This document shows positions 8,101-14,542 of a DNA stretch of 38,491 bases, in pieces; positions within the stretch are counted from its first letter, which is position 1; each line of letters opens with the position of its first letter. Where the stretch lies: positions 1 through 38,491 of the forward strand of contig JAFEGM010000102.1 of the NCBI GenBank assembly GCA_018240025.1, read 5' to 3'. The notes below the pieces were generated by a model. The model worked only from the letters and a program-made list of their open reading frames with translations. It was not told where the DNA came from and did no database searches. Made by a program: the position numbers and the translations under genes. The DNA is from Verrucomicrobiota bacterium. Lineage in GTDB: Bacteria; Verrucomicrobiota; Verrucomicrobiia; Chthoniobacterales; SZAS-18.

Positions 8101-8304
8101 GCGCAGCGGGTGGTCCGGATCGGTGGGGCCGAAGATGGGCCCGGCGCTGAGCAGGCCCAGCACGCGAACATAGTCATTCGAGCGCAGCGAATCGGGCGCC
8201 TCGACGGCCGCGCGAGCGGCGCCGCCGCCCTTGCCGCCGCCACCGCTGCCGGCGGCGGGGAGGAGGGCGAGAGGTTGAGCGGGAGAGACGGGATGAGCGG
8301 ACAT
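5131..8304 (-). CDS. J: tail tip / host-specificity protein J
   Basis: This 1057-residue protein forms the distal tail tip that contacts the host receptor. The N-terminal region (RVLGLLSAGPIFGPTDPDHPLRCLYLDDTPVEA) matches the start of lambda gpJ-family proteins. A conserved middle section and C-terminal fibronectin-III-like segments follow (PAEVTNLAGSITSGVLTLTWEEP near residue 970). Residues about 762-841 (DNA 5782-6021) are a beta-rich insertion with the pattern TASTDVVTCASHGL and TGLTAGTPYFV; it recurs in the capsid and tail-tube proteins. It lies after I-like and accessory genes and before the lysis block, as in lambda K-I-J order. The start ATG sits in the loop of a perfect 10-bp hairpin. 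Confidence 0.9.
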   Translation of the reverse strand: MSAHPVSPAQPLALLPAAGSGGGGKGGGAARAAVEAPDSLRSNDYVRVLGLLSAGPIFGPTDPDHPLRCLYLDDTPVEASDGTRNFKDLKIYFLPGTVDQSYIPGFTSAESATSVNVQVETASPWTQAITDTTADAVRVTVSLPAIYKQDTSNGDIGGTSVQLKIQRRNSGGSYTDILTDTINGKQRSNYKRSYRIPLPAGTGPWDIRVVRLTADSAVSSLVNDTYVDSYSLIYEGKFSYPYCAQVGIDINAEQFSRIPIIAADVKGLLVRVPSNYNPTTRVYTGTWDGTFSAPTWTNNPAWVFYDLLTHPRYGLGKFIPEASVDKWKLYAIAQYCDELVDDGDGGTEPRFTCNLVIQTRQEALKVMADIASIFRGMVYFAAGLITPTQDAPADPVAQFSRANVIPAENGDHFVYRGSALRARHTVALVTWNNLANLGRLETEYVEDSDAVERFGVRELNVTGFGCTSRGQANRIGKWALAVEQRETDTVTFRASLEAAIVVPGDIIETSDPARAGRSMAGRIQSATTSSVVLDRSVLIESGQTYELSVYPPDGSAPVSRPVTTSAGTVSTLAVSPAFASAPLANTLWVLKASNLQPEQWRVITVAETENPLEYDVTALQHDPTKYAAVEQDLALDPPPTSLLPSAWSCQPPVGPIAFEMVYRTTEISFDVSLEASWGASPDPFLRRYAVLVRKDGGNWEHLPDVSAPEIRIPIDTPGNIEVEVVAVNSIGGRSAKITADYDVSFAETVFDVAQLRVRGADVKTCTGTASTDVVTCASHGLVAADVIVFLSVAGGTGLTAGTPYFVLASGLSSGAFKLSATDAFGSAVNITADFTGATFRRVSFDERELELNWDVTPPAGWYGPAVNDPFFSHFEVKVETKDSSNVWNTIRTDDVEVPQYIYTAAKMSADFPPLVAEVAQFWPPHLCSWYSTSRSWGQWARLRFGVRCVNRFGDASAWVYVSPYNRIPAEVTNLAGSITSGVLTLTWEEPAAGDIYNYVIVEQAIDYSTSVEIGSVPVGTRQFHLTRAAGTNKRYLVQAYDWFHQLSGTFPSVTVTF

Positions 8305-8315
8305 CGCTCATCCCG
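8289..8315 (-). promoter_or_regulatory. hairpin presenting the J start codon in its loop
   Basis: On the coding strand CGGGATGAGC, a 7-nt loop GATGTCC and GCTCATCCCG form a perfect 10-bp stem. The loop contains the ATG used as the J start, and the right arm is codons 3 to 6 (HPV). A second ATG lies in the left arm. Such a stem would restrict ribosome access to J, or mark coupling to the upstream gene, which ends only a few bases before it. The structure is seen in sequence; a regulatory effect is inferred. Confidence 0.5.
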
Positions 8316-8321
8316 CGGGAG

Positions 8322-8717
8322 TCAATTCTTGCTCACCTTACGAAACAGAGCTGCGGGGAGTGCAACATCATCACCCGCCGGCAGGCCGTCCTTCGCTACG
8401 TTGCGAATACCGCGAAAATCATCCTTTACGAAGGCCCCGCAGAGAATGTTCCCATTCGCGTGAACCTCCAGGACCGTCAATGACAGCGGAGGCGAACCAG
8501 CCCACTTAACAATGTCACCGACCTTGGGGCTGTCGTATTCGCTCGGACCACTTACCCGAAGAAGTGCGCCAAGCGGAATAGATCGCTTACGTAGCCCGAG
8601 AGCCAAATCGAGCCACGCAACCTTAACAGATCCAGCGACCGGCGGACTGCAAACAAGCAGCTGCCTCGTCCTGTAACCCCTCACAATTACAACATCGCCA
8701 ACGCGCACGTTTTCCAT
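8322..8717 (-). CDS. unknown accessory protein between tail genes I and J
   Basis: This 131-residue protein starts with MENVRVGDVVIVRGYRTRQL. Its early part reads like a small beta-barrel (VGDVVIVRG, VKVAWLDLAL) and resembles KOW/SH3-like segments. A second similar stretch is PKVGDIVKWAG; two VGDxV motifs about 60 residues apart suggest a duplicated barrel. No known family is recognised. Base composition is visibly more A/T-rich than the flanking tail genes, which points to recent acquisition. Its TGA stop lies within the box TTGACTCCCGCGG that precedes J. The gene has no tail-like features, so it is probably cargo (a moron). Confidence 0.6.
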   Translation of the reverse strand: MENVRVGDVVIVRGYRTRQLLVCSPPVAGSVKVAWLDLALGLRKRSIPLGALLRVSGPSEYDSPKVGDIVKWAGSPPLSLTVLEVHANGNILCGAFVKDDFRGIRNVAKDGLPAGDDVALPAALFRKVSKN

Positions 8718-8720
8718 CCT

Positions 8721-8762
8721 GAAAACTATTTCTGCGCGGAATTGAGCGCAATCAGAATTTTC
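8721..8762 (-). other. imperfect hairpin between tail gene I and the accessory gene
   Basis: Nested complementary arms are visible: GAAAA with TTTTC, TCTG with CAGA, and GCGC with GCGC, around a loop near 8738-8745. The element begins at the stop of gene I and ends a few bases before the accessory gene's ATG. It could reduce read-through or carry a moron promoter. A poor -35/-10 pair (TTGCGC and TAGTTT, about 17 apart) is also present on the coding strand. Weak evidence. Confidence 0.25.
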
Positions 8763-9424
8763 TATGGCTCCTCCACCCCTACTGGCAGCGAAGGATTGCC
8801 GCTGCCAGTGTTCGAACTGCTGCTGCCGCTGGTGGCGCTGGTGGCCTCCACGTCGCGGCTTTCGATGCTGGCGCTGATGATGGTGCAGCCGGTGATCACG
8901 CGCCCGTAGATCAGCGGGATCGGGCCGCCCTGCTGCACCACGTTCGCCGGGCCGTTGAAGACATAGCTCGCGGTGTTCTCGGGCTCCTTGCCCTCGGCGC
9001 TCTTCGGGGTGCCGGCCAGGAGCTGGGCGATGCCGCCCACGGCAAGCGACAGGCCGATCATGGCCACGGTGCCCTTCAGCGCGATGCCGAGAAAGGCGGC
9101 CGAACCGGGGATGAACAGCGAGGCCACCACCAGCACGGCGCCGAGGATGGCGCCGAGGATGCCCTTGCCCTTGCCGGCACCGGACGCGACGGGGACGATC
9201 GAGACCGTGCCGAGGTCGGACTGCAGCTGCAGGTCCTCCTTCGAGATCGCCAGTTCGCCATTGCGGCGGACGATGAACTTGCACTGCATGGCCAGGATGG
9301 CGCGACGGAAGCCAGGTAGCTGGCAATCGATCGCGTGGACGGCCTCGGCCACACTGCGCACGGCGAGGCGCCAGCGGCGGCCGAAGCGGGCCCCGAGCGG
9401 GCCGGCGAGGAGAATCGTGGTCAT
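8762..9424 (-). CDS. I: tail assembly protein I
   Basis: This 220-residue protein is close to lambda gpI in length. A polar N-terminal part with VRSVAEAVHAIDCQLPGFRRAI and a ubiquitin-like fold leads into QSDLGTVSIVPVASGAGKGKG. A hydrophobic Gly/Ala-rich membrane-like stretch follows (residues about 88-128), then the conserved C-terminal motif NVVQQGGPIPLIYGRVITG. The GGPVPLxYGRxxxG motif is characteristic of this family. It acts in tail-tip assembly with K and J. Its ATG is preceded by a TYTGAC box at exactly 19 nt and, further upstream, by a GC hairpin. Confidence 0.85.
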   Translation of the reverse strand: MTTILLAGPLGARFGRRWRLAVRSVAEAVHAIDCQLPGFRRAILAMQCKFIVRRNGELAISKEDLQLQSDLGTVSIVPVASGAGKGKGILGAILGAVLVVASLFIPGSAAFLGIALKGTVAMIGLSLAVGGIAQLLAGTPKSAEGKEPENTASYVFNGPANVVQQGGPIPLIYGRVITGCTIISASIESRDVEATSATSGSSSSNTGSGNPSLPVGVEEP

Positions 9425-9443
9425 GCAGACCACGGGAGTCAGA
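9425..9443 (-). promoter_or_regulatory. TYTGAC start box of tail gene I
   Basis: TCTGACTCCCGTGGTCTGC lies directly before the ATG of gene I. It closely matches TCTGACTCCGCGGTCCTGC before the fibre gene (20975-20993), with the same 19-nt distance, though the genes are unrelated. See findings. Confidence 0.5.
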
Positions 9444-9452
9444 AAGCAGGAT

Positions 9453-9480
9453 GCCGGCCGCCCCGAGTGAGGCGGCCGGC
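9453..9480 (-). terminator. GC-rich hairpin upstream of tail gene I
   Basis: GCCGGCCGCC and GGCGGCCGGC form a perfect 10-bp stem with an 8-nt loop. It lies between the 45-residue gene and gene I. On the leftward transcript the stem is followed by ATCCTGCTTTC, which has no clear U-run. It may therefore be a weak terminator, a processing site or an RNA stabiliser. Confidence 0.4.
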
Positions 9481-9489
9481 TGCTGGCTT

Positions 9490-9627
9490 CTACCTCCGGC
9501 GCCGAACCTTTAGCTCGCCGAAGGAGAAGGGCGGGAGCGTGCGGAGCGGCTGGCCGTTCTGCCGGCGGAGAGTGGCCAGCCAGTTCTGCCAGATGTCGGG
9601 GCGGGGAGTCTGATTTTGTTTGTTCAT
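9490..9627 (-). CDS. very small basic protein, accessory island
   Basis: This 45-residue open frame starts MNKQNQTPRPDIWQNWLATL and ends KVRRRR. It is basic and contains two Trp residues. Upstream (9628-9700) the DNA becomes strikingly A/T-rich, with a promoter-like TTGCGT and TAATTT about 15 nt apart on the coding strand. Downstream lies the GC hairpin at 9453-9480. Together these look like a small separate transcription unit. No family is recognised. The short, well-framed coding sequence with an ATG and sharp boundaries makes a real gene plausible but unproven. Confidence 0.45.
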   Translation of the reverse strand: MNKQNQTPRPDIWQNWLATLRRQNGQPLRTLPPFSFGELKVRRRR

Positions 9628-9684
9628 GGTGGGCGTGTGCATGCGCATAAATTACAGAACACAGACAAAACGCAAAGCAAATTT

Positions 9685-9897
9685 TTAGAACTTTTGCGCA
9701 ATCTTCTGCGGCCGGGACCGCAGATGGGGGCGCAGCTTGCGCACGGCCGCCTCGACCGGCTCCCATCGCTCGATGATTCCCGCCCGCTCCAGGGCCTCGA
9801 TGCGCCGCGTGTCCCGCAGCCCGCAGGCCACCGCAACCGCCGCCCGCCACAGACCGAGCGGGCGACGGTGCGCGTGGAGTCTACGCCAGGCCGGCAT
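9685..9897 (-). CDS. small basic protein of unknown function, accessory island
   Basis: The frame is 70 residues from the ATG at 9897 (MPAWRRLHAHRRPLGLWRAA). Its C-terminal part DTRRIEALERAGIIERWEPVEAAVRKLRPHL reads as a sensible helical segment, while the same frame upstream of 9897 does not. It overlaps the end of the DUF4326 gene by 17 bp. It sits in the insertion between tail genes K and I. No domain is recognised; a small nucleic-acid-binding role would fit the charge but is a guess. Confidence 0.45.
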   Translation of the reverse strand: MPAWRRLHAHRRPLGLWRAAVAVACGLRDTRRIEALERAGIIERWEPVEAAVRKLRPHLRSRPQKIAQKF

Positions 9898-10288
9898 TGG
9901 CAAATTCGAGCAGCACGTCGGCGTGGCAGGGCGCTCCGAGCGGGCACCAGCATGCGAGGTTCTTGCCGCGGAGTGAACGGACATCAGCCTCCGTGAGCGT
10001 GCACGGGCGGACGATGCCGGCGGTATCGAATTCCCGAGCCAACCAGCGCCGGTAGTGTGCAACGGCCATCGCGGGCGTGGCGGGGTTACGCACGATGTCC
10101 TGATCGTGGGAGAAGATCACCCATGGCGTAAGGACGGTGCGCCGATGCGAGGCGTCGCAGTAAAGGAACTCGTCTTGGCCAAAGACTCGGAACGGATTCC
10201 CGAACCGCCCCGGGCGCGCGACGCTGACCGTGTTCGGGGGCATGCGCCAACCCTTGCGGCGGCTCAGTTGGACGCGCCCAGGCTTCAC
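9881..10288 (-). CDS. DUF4326 family protein
   Basis: This 135-residue protein starts with a GTG that overlaps the upstream stop as GTGA. It carries the DUF4326 signature. RKGWRMPPNTVSVARPGRFGNPF is near the N-terminus. LRGKNLACWCPLGAPCHADVLLELAN-like sequence is near the C-terminus, with Cys and His residues placed as a metal site (CWC, C, H). The family is common in phages and has no established biochemical role that I know. It follows a DUF5131 gene in the same transcript, inside the tail operon between K and I, so it is cargo rather than a virion gene. Confidence 0.8.
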   Translation of the reverse strand: MKPGRVQLSRRKGWRMPPNTVSVARPGRFGNPFRVFGQDEFLYCDASHRRTVLTPWVIFSHDQDIVRNPATPAMAVAHYRRWLAREFDTAGIVRPCTLTEADVRSLRGKNLACWCPLGAPCHADVLLEFANAGLA

Positions 10289-11412
10289 GCGGGCACCTCG
10301 CTTTCCACCCGCGGAAACTCGCTGTGCTCGCGCCCGTCGAGCAGGCGGCCGGCGGCCTTCTTGCCTACTCGGTTGATAATCTCGACGTAGCCCTTGGAAT
10401 CGTCTGGGCTACCGGTCCAATTCAGCATTTCGCCGTCTTCGCCCGTCAACCAAGCGCTGCCTGTTTCTCCGTCGCGGTTGATCCACGTTTGAGCGTTTTT
10501 GCCGGTCTCGGTCCCGCCGGTGAGATCGACTCGTTTTTCCTCATCGAACCCGGGGCCCCACTCGCCCCACTGCTTGAAGAAGAACGGAACGCCGGCCGCC
10601 GCACACTGGTCGCGCAGCGAGCGCGCCCAGTCCGGATGCATCGGCCGAGCGCCGGGGCCGCTCTCGCCGCCGCAGATGACCCAGTTCAATGGCCCCCCGA
10701 CAACGCCGTCGAGGGCCGAGACGTCGATCTCATTCAAATCAACTGGCCCCAGCAGCGGCTCGCACGAGAGGAACCGCACCTTGGCCGGAATGCGCAGCAG
10801 GTGCGGGATGCGCTCATTCGCCCGCGCCTGATCTTCCACCGTCGTCCCGACCCATACGTTTGCGGGCGGCGCATCGCTCAGCCAGCGGCAGATCCAGCGG
10901 CCCAAATCGGCGCGCTTCGCGAGGTGGCCCATGACCTGGCCAGCGCCGCCGGACTCCAAAAAACTGACGACCTCGCCGAGCCGCCCGTCGAAATTCTCCG
11001 GCCGCTTCGTGAGCAGCAGCCAGTCGATATTGGGCGTCTGCGCGATCAACCCGAGCAGGCGAGCCAGCCACTCGACCGGCACCTCGTCGTCGAGCCAATC
11101 GGCCAGCGAGGCGCAAAAGACGCGCGCGCGGCCCGGCTCGGGTTTGTCGAAAGGAGCACCGGCGACAAATGCATGGTCCCGCTCCCATGCCCATTGCTCA
11201 TGCGCCGTGGCGATCGCGTCATTCCAGCGCATCGGCTGCCGCCAATTCGCATCGCTGGTCAGCTGGCGCGGCGCGCCCTTGCCCCAATGCCCGCCAGCCA
11301 GGCGAATGTCGCGCCGCTCAGCGTAGCAGTTCAGGCAGCCGGGGCTGACCTTCGCGCAGCCCACCCAGGGATTGAAGGTGTGGTCACACCATTCGATGCG
11401 GGAATCCTTCAC
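10285..11412 (-). CDS. DUF5131 (phage Gp37/Gp68) three-Cys-motif protein
   Basis: This 375-residue protein starts with GTG and is coupled to gene K by GTGA. The N-terminal signature IEWCDHTFNPWVGC, then KVSPGCLNCYAER, is the three-cysteine motif of the phage Gp37/Gp68 family. Further family blocks are LTKRPE, VWVGTTVEDQ, FLSCEPLLG, WVICGGESGPGARPMHPDWARSLRDQC and FFKQWGEW. The closely spaced Cys residues resemble the iron-sulfur-binding motif of radical-SAM-like proteins. The family is often found with a partner called TcmP, and no such partner is visible in this window. The biochemical function is not established. Its location inside the tail operon is unusual. Confidence 0.85.
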   Translation of the reverse strand: MKDSRIEWCDHTFNPWVGCAKVSPGCLNCYAERRDIRLAGGHWGKGAPRQLTSDANWRQPMRWNDAIATAHEQWAWERDHAFVAGAPFDKPEPGRARVFCASLADWLDDEVPVEWLARLLGLIAQTPNIDWLLLTKRPENFDGRLGEVVSFLESGGAGQVMGHLAKRADLGRWICRWLSDAPPANVWVGTTVEDQARANERIPHLLRIPAKVRFLSCEPLLGPVDLNEIDVSALDGVVGGPLNWVICGGESGPGARPMHPDWARSLRDQCAAAGVPFFFKQWGEWGPGFDEEKRVDLTGGTETGKNAQTWINRDGETGSAWLTGEDGEMLNWTGSPDDSKGYVEIINRVGKKAAGRLLDGREHSEFPRVESEVPA

Positions 11413-12611
11413 GCTGCCACCTCGCTTCCCTTGGCGGCCGGGAGGGCCGGGTGACGCCAGACGCTGTGCAGGCGGTCGATCCAAAAGCCGCGCGGGCCAG
11501 CGAAGGGCTCGCGGCAGCTGAGGCGGCCCTCGGGGTGGTGGACGATGCAACCGTCGCCCTCGTAGATGGCGGCGTGCTGGGGGACGGGACTGTTCGCGAG
11601 GGTGTAGAGGAGCAGGTCGCCGGGCTGCAGCTGGCGGAGGAGCGCAGCGCGCTCGGTCCCCTCGCCTACCCGCACAAAACCGTGCGGGCCGACGTGCTCC
11701 AGATACAGGTTTTCCCCCTTTGCCCACCAGTCGTCTTCGCGGGCGAACTGCGGGAACACCAGACCGCGGGTGCGATACCAGTCGCGCACCAGCGTGTAGC
11801 AATCGAGCACGCCATGCATCCACGGCCGGCCGATGAGCGCGACCGCGGGCTGATCCTCCGGCGGGGGCTTGTGCAGGTGCCAACCATCGGTCGGCAGGCT
11901 GTAGATCAGGTAGGGGATCTGCAGATCGTGCGAGCGCTGCAGGTCGGCAGGCGACGGCGCGGCCGGAGTGGAGGGGTGCGTGTGCCAGATGGCCAGGATC
12001 TGGCCGGCCTCGTCCGCGTAGGCGAACTTCGCGGGATCGAGGATGAAGTCTTCCTGCACGCCAGCCTCGTTCTTCGGCGCCAGGTTCCGGGCGGTGATGC
12101 TCACGAGGCCCTGCGTGGTGAGCACGAGCAGCCCGCAGGCCTCGTGCGGGTGGGCGTGCTGCGCCTCGCGCGGGATGCAGCGCAAGGCGGCCGGCAGGTC
12201 GTTCCCAATCTGCATCAGATACTTGCTCGGCACGAGCGGCGCGGCCTCGACCGCCTCGAGCATGAGCCGGCAGATGAAGTCCGCGGGATCGAACCAGTTG
12301 ATGACCTCGAACTCGGCCGGCCGGAGGCCGAGCAGTTCGCCATTGCCACAGATGGCGTCCACGGCGCCGTGGCTGTTGGTCCAAACGGTGTAGACCGTGT
12401 CGGCGTGGGCGATCACGCCCGGCGGCAAGCAGCTTGGGACGTCTGGCCGAACGGTGCAGGTCATTCGCACCCGCAGCGGGACGCGATCGAGAAAGCGCTT
12501 CGGATAGTGCTCCGAGCGCTGACGGAGCGCCGGGGATTTCCAAAACTCCGAATCCCAGACGGGGAACGCGGGGCGGTTGTGAGTGGCAGCGGAGAGAGAG
12601 GCGGATTCCAT
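11409..12611 (-). CDS. K: tail tip protein K: JAMM plus NlpC/P60 domains
   Basis: This protein is 400 residues from the ATG at 12611; an in-frame TTG at 12632 would add seven. Residues about 150-255 are a JAMM/MPN metalloprotease-like domain with Glu157 in HPHE, His210 and His212 in HTHPS, and Asp223. Residues about 265-390 are an NlpC/P60 peptidoglycan hydrolase with Cys271 in LDCYTLVRDWY, His346 in QHAAIY and His358. Both are features of lambda gpK, which helps assemble the tip and degrade peptidoglycan on entry. The first about 130 residues are extra compared with lambda K. The gene follows L and is coupled to the DUF5131 gene, not to I. Confidence 0.88.
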   Translation of the reverse strand: MESASLSAATHNRPAFPVWDSEFWKSPALRQRSEHYPKRFLDRVPLRVRMTCTVRPDVPSCLPPGVIAHADTVYTVWTNSHGAVDAICGNGELLGLRPAEFEVINWFDPADFICRLMLEAVEAAPLVPSKYLMQIGNDLPAALRCIPREAQHAHPHEACGLLVLTTQGLVSITARNLAPKNEAGVQEDFILDPAKFAYADEAGQILAIWHTHPSTPAAPSPADLQRSHDLQIPYLIYSLPTDGWHLHKPPPEDQPAVALIGRPWMHGVLDCYTLVRDWYRTRGLVFPQFAREDDWWAKGENLYLEHVGPHGFVRVGEGTERAALLRQLQPGDLLLYTLANSPVPQHAAIYEGDGCIVHHPEGRLSCREPFAGPRGFWIDRLHSVWRHPALPAAKGSEVAA

Positions 12612-12668
12612 AACGCTTTCGCGCCGCGTCAAAATTTCCTGTCCTTCGCTATCGCTTCCGAAAATTGC

Positions 12669-13496
12669 TCAGCGAACGCGAGGCACGCGGGCGGCGCCGG
12701 GGAACGCGCCGCGCGGGAGGACGCCGGTCGCGCCGAAGCGCTGCTTGCAGCCGGCGGTCGTCTTCGGGCACATGTCGCGGGCCCAGACGGTGGCGTCGGT
12801 CAGCGGGGCGGCCGAGGAACTGGCGGCGATCTGCACGTAGTAGCGGCGGATGCCGTTCACCAGCTGGTAGACGTAGTCTCCGGGGGCGTAGGTGCCGGCG
12901 GCCCACTCGCCGCGGCTCGTGAGGGTGCCGGAGAAGGCGGTCCCATCCCGCCGCGAGACGGGCGCGCCGGCGTAGGGGCAGCCGTCGCCGCCGCGGTAGA
13001 CGTGCCGGCAGCCGCTGGCGGAAACCTGCTCGCGCGGCAGCATCACCCCCTCCACGTCGCAGATGGCGGCCAGCTCGAACTCCACCGCGGTCTCGCTCTC
13101 GGCCAGCTTCTGGTTCACGACCCACTCCTCGGTCTGAAGGATGGCGGTCGGGTCGGCGTCGGGCGCGCCGTCCAGATACTTGGCGAACGTGCGGATGCGG
13201 CGCAGGCGGGCGCCGACCAGGTCGCCGCTGACGCGCAGGATGCTGGTGATGGCCGCGCCGATGTTTGCGACTGTCAGCCGCGGCCGCGGCAGCGCACCGC
13301 CGGTGGTGCGCTCGAATCCCTGCACGCCGATGGGCCAGCGGGAATACTCCTGGCCGTCGAAAGAGGGATTCGATTCGGTGTCGTAATTGTGGAAGTAGAG
13401 CACGTCGCCGCCCAGCTCTTCGGCCGAGGCATCTAGCACCCAGAGATCGACGATGGCGGGCAGCGTGAGGACGCGCAGATCGGCAGCGGGCAGCAT
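12669..13496 (-). CDS. L: minor tail protein L with Cys cluster
   Basis: This 275-residue protein shows the lambda gpL pattern, including four cysteines that bind an iron-sulfur cluster in the family: Cys163, Cys173 (GGDGCPYAG), Cys243 and Cys250 (DMCPKTTAGCKQRFG). Between Cys173 and Cys243 there is an insertion of about 45 residues (about 192-236). It includes GEWAAGTYAPGDYVYQ and YYVQIAASSSAAP, a pattern like small carbohydrate-binding modules. It is upstream of K, as in lambda. The ATG is preceded by a 19-nt TYTGAC box. Confidence 0.85.
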   Translation of the reverse strand: MLPAADLRVLTLPAIVDLWVLDASAEELGGDVLYFHNYDTESNPSFDGQEYSRWPIGVQGFERTTGGALPRPRLTVANIGAAITSILRVSGDLVGARLRRIRTFAKYLDGAPDADPTAILQTEEWVVNQKLAESETAVEFELAAICDVEGVMLPREQVSASGCRHVYRGGDGCPYAGAPVSRRDGTAFSGTLTSRGEWAAGTYAPGDYVYQLVNGIRRYYVQIAASSSAAPLTDATVWARDMCPKTTAGCKQRFGATGVLPRGAFPGAARVPRVR

Positions 13497-13510
13497 GCCG
13501 ATGGCGGGTG

Positions 13511-13852
13511 TCAGACTTTGGCGGCCGAGCAGTCGGCCGTGAGGACCGCGATGCGATCTGCAGCGCGCAGGAGCGCCCGGCCGACAGCGCCGGACGTCTG
13601 CAGCACACCCGCCAGCGCGCGCAGCTCGGCCACCAGCGCGCGGTCCTCTGGGCCGCCAGCAATGCGCAGGACGCCGCGCGAGAGAACGCCGCGGGCCACC
13701 AGGCGGCGGACGATGGCGCCGGCGTAGGCCGGCGAGCGCCAGCCCATGGCGTGCGCGATGGCCCCATAGGTCGGGGCCGCCCCGTCGTGCCGTTGCTGGT
13801 GGCGCTGGATGACGCGCAGGACCAGACGCTCGTTCTCGGTCAGGTGGGCCAT
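13511..13852 (-). CDS. LexA-like winged-helix DNA-binding protein inside tail cluster
   Basis: This 113-residue protein has a LexA/MarR-type winged helix in its first 65 residues. LTENERLVLRVIQRHQQRHDGAAPTYGAIAHAMGWRSPAYAGAIVRRLVARGVL closely parallels the LexA DNA-binding domain (TxRQ---L--I, PPT--EI, ALG--SP--V---L--L---G-L). No catalytic Ser/Lys dyad is present; the C-terminus is a helical Ala-rich segment. It sits between tail genes M and L, an unusual place for a regulator, next to a zinc-ribbon gene (5-nt gap). It may be a cargo regulator or a host-modifying protein. Confidence 0.6.
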   Translation of the reverse strand: MAHLTENERLVLRVIQRHQQRHDGAAPTYGAIAHAMGWRSPAYAGAIVRRLVARGVLSRGVLRIAGGPEDRALVAELRALAGVLQTSGAVGRALLRAADRIAVLTADCSAAKV

Positions 13853-13856
13853 GCGC

Positions 13857-14183
13857 TCAGAATTCGGCCCCGGACGCGCGCAGGGCTGCCTCCCTGACCG
13901 CGCAAGGCTCGCAAAGGTAGGGCGGGACCCCGCGCGGGCTGGCGTCGCTCGGACGGCCGCAGGCGTCGCACGCGGGGATAGGGCTCGGGTCATCGTCCGG
14001 CTGCCATTCGGTGTGGCCGGGCGTCAGGGCGAGGAATCCGCCGCTGGCCGACTGAAACAGCAGGTGGGCCTTCAGCCGGGGAGCCTCCAACCGCGTGCCG
14101 CGGAAGGTGAGGCGGCCAGCGTAGCGGCCCAGGACTCGCTGCCCGAGCTGCGGAAGGCGATCAAGGGCGCTGATCCAGTTCAC
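13857..14183 (-). CDS. small protein with DUF551-like N-terminus and C-terminal zinc ribbon
   Basis: This 108-residue protein starts with GTG, overlapping the M stop as GTGA. The beginning VNWISALDRLPQLGQRVLGRY resembles the DUF551 domain (WIS--DRLP--GQ-VL), found in many small phage proteins. Near the C-terminus CDAC and CEPC form a four-Cys zinc ribbon. It lies with the LexA-like gene as a two-gene insertion between M and L. Function is unknown. The structural coupling to M suggests it is transcribed with the tail genes. Confidence 0.55.
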   Translation of the reverse strand: MNWISALDRLPQLGQRVLGRYAGRLTFRGTRLEAPRLKAHLLFQSASGGFLALTPGHTEWQPDDDPSPIPACDACGRPSDASPRGVPPYLCEPCAVREAALRASGAEF

Positions 14184-14524
14184 GACTCGAAAACGCGGCG
14201 AAAGCGGACGCGGACCTCCCGCACGAGTCCGCCGATGGGGTTGATGACCCAGCGCCCGACCGAGCGCACCTTGATCTCCGTGTCGTGCGGCTTGGGCGGG
14301 GTGAAGGTGAAGGGAGTCACGCCGGCCTTCAGCGTGAGGAAGTCATCGATGGCATCGGCCACGGTGACGGACACGCGGAAGGTCAGGTCCCACTCGCGCA
14401 CGATGGGATTGAGCCCGTTCGTGGCCACGGCCTCGTAGCCGTCTCCGACCTTCGAGGAGAAGACGCGAGGCTCGCTCTCGACCGGCGAACCGACGGCGGG
14501 GACCCAGGCGAACTCGGAAGGCAT
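14180..14524 (-). CDS. M: minor tail protein M
   Basis: This 114-residue protein matches the lambda gpM family in size, gene order and pattern. Its N-terminal part is beta-rich with FSSKVGDGYEAVATNGLNPIVREWDLTF. A middle block follows (VADAIDDFLTLKAGVTPFTFTPP), ending with RSVGRWVINPIGGLVREVRVRFRRVFE. It joins tape measure and tip proteins during tail-tip assembly. It follows the tape measure gene by 18 nt, with a TYTGAC-type box (CTTGACC, 23 nt before the ATG). The next gene begins in its stop by GTGA overlap. Confidence 0.82.
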   Translation of the reverse strand: MPSEFAWVPAVGSPVESEPRVFSSKVGDGYEAVATNGLNPIVREWDLTFRVSVTVADAIDDFLTLKAGVTPFTFTPPKPHDTEIKVRSVGRWVINPIGGLVREVRVRFRRVFES

Positions 14525-14542
14525 GACCTACGACAGGCGAGG

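Noticed and set aside
5173..8463. 1096-residue open frame on the plus strand, opposite J
   Set aside because: It is antisense to a well-supported tail tip gene. Its translation is Arg/Gly/Val/Asp/His low-complexity sequence with no motif, typical for the opposite strand of G+C-rich coding DNA.
9453..9480. Definite intrinsic terminator
   Set aside because: The stem is strong, but no U-run follows on the leftward strand, so I report it only as a hairpin with low confidence.
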